NCBI GenBank assembly: GCA_903933995.1
Contig: CAIZMD010000558.1
Coordinates: 1 to 21,095, forward strand
Direction: 5' to 3'
DNA from: an uncultured Bacteroidota bacterium
GTDB lineage: Bacteria > Bacteroidota > Bacteroidia > Chitinophagales > Chitinophagaceae
DNA length: 21,095 nucleotides
Each line of letters opens with the position of its first letter. Within the stretch, counting starts at the first letter, position 1. The position numbers and the translations under genes were made by a program. The notes under the pieces are model-generated. The model did no database searches and had not been told where the DNA came from. It saw only the letters and a program-made list of their open reading frames with translations. Below are positions 15,530 to 21,095 of the stretch, piece by piece.

Positions 15530-16693
15530 TTATAAAAAACGCAAATAGGTTTTTTCAGGATGACTCATTTTGTAGTTAGCATACCATTTACAAAGGGGAA
15601 ACATGATCAAAATGACCAAGATCCAAACAAGGTATACAATACCCAAGGGCCAGCCCGATGCTGTGGCAGGTCTACCAAATTGAAAATTGCCAAAGGGTAA
15701 ATTACTCCATTGATATCCTTGTGAAAATAACATACCAAACATAATGGGATGTATGATATACCAATGTATGATATAAAAGAACAAGGGTACTTTTCCGTAC
15801 ACGGTTAAGAATCGCGAAGCTGTATTTTGAACACCCTCTGTAAAACTTAGTAGGAAAAACAATCCACTTAGGGTCATCAAGCTATATAATAAAGAAGGTG
15901 GGTACTTGCTGGTATTGAGAAAAGACAATACTGTTTTGACAAGGGTTTCTTGTTTTGCCCATGGCGATGGGTCACCATAAATATTGATCATTCTAAGGAC
16001 TAAAAACCCTATCAATGCAACTAATCCGTATTGCAAGAGTTTTTTTCTTCTAGCGCCAGATTCCAGTTCAAAAATCCTACCCAAACCAAAACCCAATAAT
16101 AAAATTCCAAGCCAAGGGATGAGGGGATAACCTATAAAAAATGTCACATGTTCTGATAAGGGAAACATGGAAGGAACAAATAATGGAGAGGCTATTTTAA
16201 TCCAAATGCTTTGACTTCCTTGAAATAGCCATTCCAATAAATTATGGATACTAATAATGCCAATACCAATAGCCGTGATTGTTTTAGAAGATACCGAAAG
16301 CAAAGCTGCAAGTATGATTAATCCAAAACCAATGGCTGCAATCACTTGAAAAAATAACATTTGAAAATGGATATCAAACCAGATACCAAAACCGATGACG
16401 GTAAATTCTAAAACTATCAGCCACAGTCCCCTCTTGATTAAAAAACTTCTAGCTGCTGAAAGGTTATTTGTTTTTTTGAATGATAGATAAGCCGAGCTCC
16501 CAGCAAGAAAAACAAATGAGGGTGCACAAAAATGGGTAATCCATCTTGTGAAAAATAAGATGGGCGTAGTTGTATTTAAATCAGTTGGATTTTGCGTAAT
16601 GGCGGTGGTATGCAAGAGGTCTCTGCAATGGTCTAATGCCATGATCAAGATAACAAGTCCTCTAGCAATGTCAATGTTTTGAATTCTTTTCAT
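15530..16693 (-). CDS. DUF1624 / heparan-alpha-glucosaminide N-acetyltransferase-like membrane protein
   Basis: 387-residue integral membrane protein. The N-terminus RIQNIDIARGLVILIMALDHCRDLL is the hallmark of the DUF1624 (PF07786) acyltransferase fold, with the conserved histidine of ALDH (H22) expected to act in acyl transfer. About ten hydrophobic helices follow, including PSFVFLAGSSAYL, a second histidine-rich stretch FFYIIHWYIIHPIMFGMLF, and a final helix ending in a basic tail. Family members transfer acetyl groups to sugars or other acceptors across the inner membrane; the acceptor here is unknown. It starts 6 bp after the MFS transporter gene and is the last of a four-gene tight operon. 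Confidence 0.85.
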   Translation of the reverse strand: MKRIQNIDIARGLVILIMALDHCRDLLHTTAITQNPTDLNTTTPILFFTRWITHFCAPSFVFLAGSSAYLSFKKTNNLSAARSFLIKRGLWLIVLEFTVIGFGIWFDIHFQMLFFQVIAAIGFGLIILAALLSVSSKTITAIGIGIISIHNLLEWLFQGSQSIWIKIASPLFVPSMFPLSEHVTFFIGYPLIPWLGILLLGFGLGRIFELESGARRKKLLQYGLVALIGFLVLRMINIYGDPSPWAKQETLVKTVLSFLNTSKYPPSLLYSLMTLSGLFFLLSFTEGVQNTASRFLTVYGKVPLFFYIIHWYIIHPIMFGMLFSQGYQWSNLPFGNFQFGRPATASGWPLGIVYLVWILVILIMFPLCKWYANYKMSHPEKTYLRFL

Positions 16694-16699
16694 TGGATT

Positions 16700-17986
16700 T
16701 TATTCAATTATAAGAGAATGATATTTGCTGTCTTTCATCCGTAGATACACCAATAATGAAATAAAAATACAGGCACTAACATACCAATAAAACCAGGTTT
16801 CATGCCCTATGTTTTTTGCATACAATGCCAACCATTCGGCGGTTCCTCCAAAAATGGCAACTGTTAAAGAGTAGGGTAGACCCACACCTAAAGCTCTTAC
16901 CTCTGCCGGGAAAAGTTCTGCCTTTACTACGGCGTTGATGGAAGTATAACCACTTACTATTAAAAGCGAAGAGACCATTAATAAGAAAATAATACTTAGG
17001 TTGGTTGATTGACTTAATCCATTCATCAGTGGAACGGTAAAAAGGGTGCCTAGGATCCCAAACCCTATTAATAAGGGTCTTCTTCCAATTTTGTCTGATA
17101 CCCAACCATAGAGAGGTTGTAGACAAGCAAATAAAAATAAGGAACAAAATGACAAAAGGGTAGCATCATCCTTACTAAGCTTTACCGTATTAATCAGAAA
17201 CTTTTGCATGTAAGTGGTATAAGTATAAAAAGCAATGGTACCACCCAGTGTTAATCCTATTACTGTAATAATGGCTTTTGGATGTTTTAGTAATTCTCTT
17301 AATCCACTGTTTTTCTGTTCTGCCTTGGTTATTTTTTCAAAAGCCGTTGTCTCATGTAAATTACTTCTTAGATAAAAAGCAACTAAAGAAAGCAATGCCC
17401 CAATGGCAAATGGAATACGCCATCCCCAAGACTCTAATGCTTCTGCAGATAGGAATATTCTTTGAAGCATTAATTGCAAACCCAGTGCTAATAGCTGACC
17501 TCCAATTAAGGTTACGTATTGAAAGCTGGAATAAAACCCTCTTTTTTGTTCATGCGCCACTTCACTTAAATAAGTGGCAGAAATGCCATATTCTCCGCCC
17601 ACACTCAGACCCTGTAATAAGCGAGCAACCAATAATAAAATGGGTGCCAACAAACCAATTTGTTCATAGCTAGGTAAACATGCAATGAGTAAGGAGCCAA
17701 AAGACATCAACAAGACAGAAATGGTCATGGCTTTTTTTCTACCCTTGCTATCGGCAATATTTCCAAATAGCCATCCCCCCAAGGGGCGCATTAAAAATCC
17801 TACAGCAAAAATTCCAGCGGTATTTAATAATTGTGCAGTTGGGTTACTATTAGGAAAAAAATGCTTGGCAAAATAGATGGAAAAAGCTGCATAAGCATAC
17901 CAGTCATACCATTCCACCAAATTGCCCACCGAGCCTCCTAAAATAGACTGAATCCGCCATTGATGATTGTTCCTGCTTTTATTCAT
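16700..17986 (-). CDS. MFS transporter, metabolite:H+ symporter (KgtP/ProP-like)
   Basis: 428-residue inner-membrane carrier with twelve predicted helices. The metabolite:H+ symporter subgroup is indicated by GNLVEWYDWYAYAAFSIYFA in TM1, the loop 2-3 motif GNIADSKGRKKAM (GxxxDxxGRRxx type), ARLLQGLSVGGEYG in TM4, and the half-repeat SDKIGRRPLLIGFG. Relatives import dicarboxylates such as 2-oxoglutarate, or proline/betaine; the substrate cannot be chosen from motifs alone. It begins 3 bp after the SRPBCC gene and ends 6 bp before the DUF1624 gene. It lacks the long C-terminal coiled coil of osmosensing ProP, which favours an organic-acid carrier. Confidence 0.88.
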   Translation of the reverse strand: MNKSRNNHQWRIQSILGGSVGNLVEWYDWYAYAAFSIYFAKHFFPNSNPTAQLLNTAGIFAVGFLMRPLGGWLFGNIADSKGRKKAMTISVLLMSFGSLLIACLPSYEQIGLLAPILLLVARLLQGLSVGGEYGISATYLSEVAHEQKRGFYSSFQYVTLIGGQLLALGLQLMLQRIFLSAEALESWGWRIPFAIGALLSLVAFYLRSNLHETTAFEKITKAEQKNSGLRELLKHPKAIITVIGLTLGGTIAFYTYTTYMQKFLINTVKLSKDDATLLSFCSLFLFACLQPLYGWVSDKIGRRPLLIGFGILGTLFTVPLMNGLSQSTNLSIIFLLMVSSLLIVSGYTSINAVVKAELFPAEVRALGVGLPYSLTVAIFGGTAEWLALYAKNIGHETWFYWYVSACIFISLLVYLRMKDSKYHSLIIE

Positions 17987-17989
17987 TGA

Positions 17990-18439
17990 TTAAGCTTCTA
18001 CCAGTTCTTTAATGGCTTTTAAAATAGGATTCCAACCTTCCCCGCCATTGGATGATTCTTCAAATCTTCTTGTGCCTTCTGCTACTTTATTATAATCGCC
18101 CTGCGTAACAGTTAAAAGAGTGCTGCCTTCTTTTTGTTCTAATAAATAGCTTACGGTCAAATAATTTTCTGGAATGTCTGGGATAGTTCCATTGGGGTCA
18201 ATAACCGTATAGCTCAATAAACCATAAGGTACCAGTTCTACTATATGTCCTTTGACAAAGACCATTTTTTTACCCTCGTATTCTCCTTGCCACAACAATT
18301 CACTTCCAATTTCCCAATCAGAAATGGTTTCGCATCCAAACATGTATTGCTTGGTCATGGCAGGATTGGTTAACGCATCCCAGACACTGGAAGCGGGAGC
18401 TTTGATTTCAACTTGGTTAACAATTTGTAATGGGTGCAT
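17990..18439 (-). CDS. SRPBCC / AHSA1-type START-like domain protein
   Basis: 149 residues forming a single Bet v1-like fold of the activator-of-Hsp90 homologue 1 (AHSA1) group. Typical features are IVNQVEIKAPASSVWDALTNPAMTKQYMFGCETISDWEIGSELLWQGEYEGK, the ILVEL-like central strand, and the C-terminal helix GWNPILKAIKELVE. There is no signal peptide, so it is cytoplasmic. Such proteins bind small hydrophobic ligands or act as conditional helpers, often with ArsR regulators, none of which is present here. It is separated by 4 bp from the secreted protein upstream and by 3 bp from the MFS gene downstream. No specific function can be assigned. Confidence 0.85.
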   Translation of the reverse strand: MHPLQIVNQVEIKAPASSVWDALTNPAMTKQYMFGCETISDWEIGSELLWQGEYEGKKMVFVKGHIVELVPYGLLSYTVIDPNGTIPDIPENYLTVSYLLEQKEGSTLLTVTQGDYNKVAEGTRRFEESSNGGEGWNPILKAIKELVEA

Positions 18440-18443
18440 GTGC

Positions 18444-18998
18444 TTATTGATTGGGTTGTGATGTAGATTTTTTGAAAACGACTCTTTGTAAACTTGTAAC
18501 CGAATAGTTAGTAACAGCTTTATTTTCTTCCTCTAATTTTTTGCCTGAACTAACTTCAAAAATTAATTGGTCACCAATCAATTCATAGCTAGAAGTCAAA
18601 AAAATGCCTTGTGTTTCAAACACATTATAAAGCTTATTATTAAATAAATAGTCTTTTAGAACAATGCCATCTCCTTCATCCGTTACATAAGTATTTGTTG
18701 TAGCGTCTTTTAAAACCAATTTATAATCCTTTACCATTGGCTGCGTTTTAGAAAGATAGCTGGTTTTCCAAGACCAAGTATTAGGACTAGCTGTTTTCTG
18801 AACGGACAATTGAACAAGAACACTGTCTCTTAATTGTCCCTTACCATATAAATACATGGTTCCCTCCCAAAGGCCAATACACTTATCGCCAAAAGCAATT
18901 TGGGCTTTTAATGGTTGAAAACTGGTTACTACTAGTAATGCTATGCTTAAATAAATGGTCTTAAGATCTAGCGAAACCCATATTTTCCGTCTGTTCAT
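18444..18998 (-). CDS. Secreted hypothetical protein, beta-rich, first gene of operon
   Basis: 184 residues. The N-terminus MNRRKIWVSLDLKTIYLSIALLVVTSF ends in LKAQ, a Sec signal with cleavage near residue 33. The mature part begins with GLWEGTMYLYGKGQLRDSVLVQLSV and continues as alternating strands (KDYKLVLKDATTNTYVTDEG, LIFEVSSG), reminiscent of lipocalin-like barrels that open with GxWxG. No catalytic motif is visible, and I do not recognise a named family. It leads a minus-strand operon with SRPBCC, MFS and DUF1624 genes and is divergent from the lipoprotein gene across a 135-bp region that holds three tandem repeats. Confidence 0.65.
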   Translation of the reverse strand: MNRRKIWVSLDLKTIYLSIALLVVTSFQPLKAQIAFGDKCIGLWEGTMYLYGKGQLRDSVLVQLSVQKTASPNTWSWKTSYLSKTQPMVKDYKLVLKDATTNTYVTDEGDGIVLKDYLFNNKLYNVFETQGIFLTSSYELIGDQLIFEVSSGKKLEEENKAVTNYSVTSLQRVVFKKSTSQPNQ

Positions 18999-19039
18999 TA
19001 CGTAATCAATTGATAATCAATAATATAGTTTTAATCCAT

Positions 19040-19072
19040 CTTTAAGATGGCTTTAAGACGGCTTTAAGTTGG
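19040..19072. repeat. Three tandem 11-bp direct repeats in a divergent promoter region
   Basis: CTTTAAGATGG, CTTTAAGACGG and CTTTAAGTTGG follow one another with no spacing. The shared core is CTTTAAG-N2-GG. The 11-bp period is close to one helical turn, so all copies face the same side of the DNA, as in direct-repeat operators of OmpR/PhoB-type regulators. They lie 42 bp from the secreted-protein ATG (18998) and 62 bp from the lipoprotein ATG (19134). Regulatory function is inferred from position and period. Confidence 0.6.
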
Positions 19073-19088
19073 CCGGGGCATTTTTGCT

Positions 19089-19133
19089 ATACAAACAACA
19101 ACAAAATACACCAAAACAACTAAAACAAACAAG
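19089..19133 (+). promoter_or_regulatory. CA-rich, nearly G- and T-free leader before the lipoprotein gene
   Basis: About 45 nt composed almost wholly of A and C (ACAAACAACAACAAAATACA and similar) run up to the ATG. Such a leader cannot fold and has no Shine-Dalgarno sequence, which fits the A-rich, open initiation regions used by Bacteroidota ribosomes. Its role is inferred. Confidence 0.4.
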
Positions 19134-19955
19134 ATGAAAAAGTTGAACAACATCAAATTAGCCCTGATTGCATTAACGCTAGTATTTGCTACAGCTTGCA
19201 GCAAGAATAGTACGGAACATGGTATCATTAATCCCACTACAGAACAGGGAATTCCAACAGCTAGTATTCAGGGTAGGGTAGAGTTAGTAGACCTTGATGG
19301 TCATAAATTGTCAGACCATAGTGGAATTATAATCAGTACTAATAATGGCGCATTTACAACCACTACTGATCAAAGCGGTCAATTTTCTTTAAAAGCAATT
19401 CCCTTTGGAAAATACCAAATCAGTTATTCAAAAGTTGGATATGGGTCAGGAATCTTTGCCCAAATTGATCATCAAACAACAGCACAGCAATTTACATTGA
19501 TTGAAAAAACAGCCATGATGAATCAGGTATCTAATATTCAAGTTACTAGTTTACAAATCAAAGACCTAAGTAACGAACCTGGTATAGCTGGATTAATTGA
19601 ACTTGGAATTGCAAGTGGTGCAGTAAGTATTAAACCTATATTTTTCAATAATAACAATGAACAAAAAGCTATTAGACTGTTCTTTTCTGCTAATAGTCAA
19701 GTAGATGCCAAGCAGTATCAAGCAGAAAGAAAGGTTTTGGTAAGTGGTATGAATGATAATCCCAATAATTATCAATTCACAACTACTGAATTGGAGAAAA
19801 TGGGATTCAAAAAAGGACAAACAATTTATGTAAAAGCCTTTGGCGATGGTAAAGTAGATGATGCGTTTAGTCATCCAGAAAATGGCAACACCGTATTTCC
19901 AAGTCTTGCTGCCACTGGATCAAGTGTAACAAGTTTTCAGGTTCCTAATAAATAA
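19134..19955 (+). CDS. Lipoprotein with carboxypeptidase-regulatory-like domain
   Basis: 273 residues. A signal peptide with lipobox (FATAC, lipidated C22) is followed by SKNSTEHG, so it is a lipoprotein of the outer or inner membrane. Residues about 44-125 form a carboxypeptidase-regulatory-like beta sandwich (IQGRVELVDLDGHKLSDHSG, TTTDQSGQFSLKAIPFGKYQISYSKVGY), the domain that also opens SusC proteins. The C-terminal half (about 126-273) is beta-rich and includes ELGIASGAVSIKPIFFNN and TIYVKAFGDG; I recognise no catalytic motif there. Sugar binding or envelope scaffolding is possible but not shown. It is a single-gene unit with repeats upstream and a terminator downstream. Confidence 0.8.
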   Translation: MKKLNNIKLALIALTLVFATACSKNSTEHGIINPTTEQGIPTASIQGRVELVDLDGHKLSDHSGIIISTNNGAFTTTTDQSGQFSLKAIPFGKYQISYSKVGYGSGIFAQIDHQTTAQQFTLIEKTAMMNQVSNIQVTSLQIKDLSNEPGIAGLIELGIASGAVSIKPIFFNNNNEQKAIRLFFSANSQVDAKQYQAERKVLVSGMNDNPNNYQFTTTELEKMGFKKGQTIYVKAFGDGKVDDAFSHPENGNTVFPSLAATGSSVTSFQVPNK

Positions 19956-19993
19956 AATAGTTGGTTTGGTTATGGATAGGACGATTGGTTATA

Positions 19994-20018
19994 GAGAGCC
20001 ACCTTATGGGTGGCTTTC
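19994..20018 (+). terminator. Intrinsic terminator after the lipoprotein gene
   Basis: Stem GAGAGCCACC / GGTGGCTTTC (one G-T wobble) with loop TTATG, followed by TTATTTTA. It lies 38 bp after the stop codon. Confidence 0.8.
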
Positions 20019-20063
20019 TTATTTTATGTTACTAGGAAAGCCAATCAAGGTCTATTTTATCCC

Positions 20064-20091
20064 AATTGTATTGATCATCATCAATGCAATT
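20064..20091 (+). repeat. AT-rich inverted repeat, possible second terminator
   Basis: AATTGTATTGAT and ATCAATGCAATT pair over 12 bp around a CATC loop, with one T/G wobble on the plus strand. A short T run follows on the plus strand (TTTTAAAT). It could be a back-up terminator for plus-strand transcripts. On the minus strand the stem contains an A/C mismatch and no T run follows, so it is less convincing for the metallophosphoesterase gene. Confidence 0.4.
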
Positions 20092-20102
20092 TTTAAATGT
20101 AC

Positions 20103-20927
20103 TTATGCTTTCAAATGAAACAAAGTGACTTCTGATCTGGCGCCAAAACGAATGGGCAATTTAGTAGTACCAATGCCCCTTGAAACATAGATTCTGGTAT
20201 TGTTTTGGTGGTACATGCCCTTTAAATATTTACCACTTCCCCAGGGTTTGAATGGGGCATAGCCCATAATATTTAATTGCCCTCCATGAGTGTGACCAGA
20301 CAAAATTAAATCGGTCTTGGTAGTTCCGCCTTGCATTTTTGCAATGGTGTCACTATAAATTGGGCAATGGTTTAAAACAATATGATAGTCACTGGGTTGA
20401 TGATCTTTTACAGCGCTTTCAAAATCGGGTTTGCCCCCAATATAATCGTCAATACCTGTGATGGAAACGGATTTTCCTTTTAATTCAAAACGCTTATTCT
20501 GATTGACCAACAACTGACAATTGTGTTTTTGGTAAATATCTGTGAGGTCACTAAAACTCAATCCAGCCCAGTATTCCCAATTACCCAAGATGGCTACTTT
20601 GGGTATGTTTTTATCTATGAGTTGTAAGAATTCATCTAAGACATAATGGTTTTTACCTGCATCAATAGAATCGCCTGTAATGGCAATCAAATCTGGTTGC
20701 TCTCTGTTGATATCCTTGGCCAATTGTTCTAGTTGATAATTAACCGATTGTAAGTGTAAATCTGATAACTGCAATAGCTTCAAATGCTTATCAGATAAAG
20801 GGTCAGTGTCTAGATAGACAAGCTTCTGTTCAATGAAAAATTGTTCGCCCCAAAATGCATCTAATAAAAGAGCTCCTGCCGTGACTATAAAGCCGCCAAG
20901 TAGGAATTTTCTTCTGCTAATAGACAT
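20103..20927 (-). CDS. Metallophosphoesterase, YkuE-like, with TAT-like signal
   Basis: 274-residue calcineurin-like phosphoesterase. The N-terminus MSISRRKFLLGGFIVTAGALLL is a twin-arginine-like signal or membrane anchor. Metal-site motifs appear in order: LSDLHL (54-59), GDSID (85-89), GNWEYW (115-120), NHCP (186-189) and SGHTHGGQL (210-218). The third motif is normally GNHD or GNHE; here the histidine is tryptophan (W117). In related enzymes that histidine assists catalysis while asparagine binds metal, so metal binding may survive with altered activity. YkuE-like proteins and the lipid A enzymes LpxG/LpxI-replacing phosphoesterases share this layout, so UDP-diacylglucosamine pyrophosphatase activity is one possibility, not established here. 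The gene for a putative cytochrome peroxidase lies 37 bp upstream on the same strand. Confidence 0.85.
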   Translation of the reverse strand: MSISRRKFLLGGFIVTAGALLLDAFWGEQFFIEQKLVYLDTDPLSDKHLKLLQLSDLHLQSVNYQLEQLAKDINREQPDLIAITGDSIDAGKNHYVLDEFLQLIDKNIPKVAILGNWEYWAGLSFSDLTDIYQKHNCQLLVNQNKRFELKGKSVSITGIDDYIGGKPDFESAVKDHQPSDYHIVLNHCPIYSDTIAKMQGGTTKTDLILSGHTHGGQLNIMGYAPFKPWGSGKYLKGMYHQNNTRIYVSRGIGTTKLPIRFGARSEVTLFHLKA

Positions 20928-20964
20928 TGAATAGAATAGATTTTTCTCAATCTACAAAAAAGAT

Positions 20965-21095
20965 TTATAAAAAAGGGTTGCTCCATTTTTTGTCTGCATA
21001 AATGCTATTGCCAGAGAGGGTTTTCAGAAAAGCAATCAGGTCATTTACTTCTTGGGCAGTTAAGATTAAATGTTGCCCTGCTCCATTGGGAGAAA
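20965..21095 (-). CDS. C-terminal end of a cytochrome c peroxidase-like protein (partial)
   Basis: Only the last 43 residues are in the window: a frame ending GQHLILTAQEVNDLIAFLKTLSG, then NSIYADKKWSNPFL and a TAA stop. The LTAQEVNDLIAFLKTL helix is the closing helix seen in diheme cytochrome c peroxidase/MauG-type and other cytochrome c domains of Bacteroidota. No CxxCH is present in the visible part, so the family is a reasoned guess from the tail alone. It precedes the metallophosphoesterase gene by 37 bp on the same strand and may be cotranscribed with it. Confidence 0.55.
   Translation of the reverse strand, partial: SPNGAGQHLILTAQEVNDLIAFLKTLSGNSIYADKKWSNPFL

Noticed and set aside
19069..19088. 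Sigma-54 promoter (TTGGC ... TTGCT) before the lipoprotein gene
   Set aside because: The GG to GC spacing is 13 nt from the TTGGC, not the strict 10; the nearest alternative GG gives 9.

Overview
The window looks like chromosomal DNA from a Bacteroidota bacterium, probably of the Chitinophagaceae type. It is AT-rich, shows almost no Shine-Dalgarno sequences, and has -7 elements close to the TAnnTTTG consensus. Its secreted-protein signals and gene families (DUF1080 hydrolase, TAT-exported Gfo/Idh/MocA dehydrogenase, short ECF sigma factor, multiheme cytochrome with TPRs) are common in that phylum. The family-level assignment is inference from gene content. I see no rRNA, tRNA, CRISPR array, insertion sequence or phage gene, and no gene-free stretch above about 150 bp.

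Layout. (1) 1-2827, minus: a P1B-type copper ATPase followed, with a 1-nt stop/start overlap, by recQ, which runs off the left edge. (2) 2948-4622, plus: tsaE and alanine dehydrogenase. (3) 4627-6867, minus: an eight-heme cytochrome c with HEAT and TPR regions, meeting ald tail to tail with 4 bp between. (4) 6998-8182, plus: a small beta-barrel protein and a TlpA-like thioredoxin, ending at a perfect 28-bp palindromic terminator. (5) 8260-12202, minus: ApbE, a SUMF1/FGE-fold protein, a TAT-signal Gfo/Idh/MocA dehydrogenase and a DUF1080 protein. Divergent from these is a TIM-barrel isomerase (12244-13164) that closes at a second bidirectional terminator. (6) 13228-18998, minus: a secreted hypothetical, an SRPBCC protein, an MFS metabolite transporter and a DUF1624 acyltransferase, all with gaps of 3-6 bp. 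An ECF sigma factor and a four-helix membrane partner follow, then lpxD with its own probable promoter. (7) 19134-19955, plus: a lipoprotein with a carboxypeptidase-regulatory-like domain, behind three tandem 11-bp repeats. (8) 20103 to the right edge, minus: a YkuE-like metallophosphoesterase and, upstream, the C-terminal tail of what may be a cytochrome c peroxidase-type protein.

How the genes work together. The most coherent system is region 5. Gfo/Idh/MocA dehydrogenase, DUF1080 and a TIM-barrel isomerase is the gene set described for oxidation-assisted glycoside cleavage: oxidation to a 3-keto-glycoside, elimination, then hydration. Here every member carries an export signal, which suggests a periplasmic version. 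ApbE (a flavin transferase) and a SUMF1-fold protein without the formylglycine-forming cysteines sit beside it and are not explained by the known pathway. The octaheme cytochrome, TlpA-like thioredoxin, ApbE and possible peroxidase tail add to an envelope-redox flavour across the window. Most of the other genes are housekeeping: tRNA t6A modification, lipid A synthesis, DNA repair, copper export.
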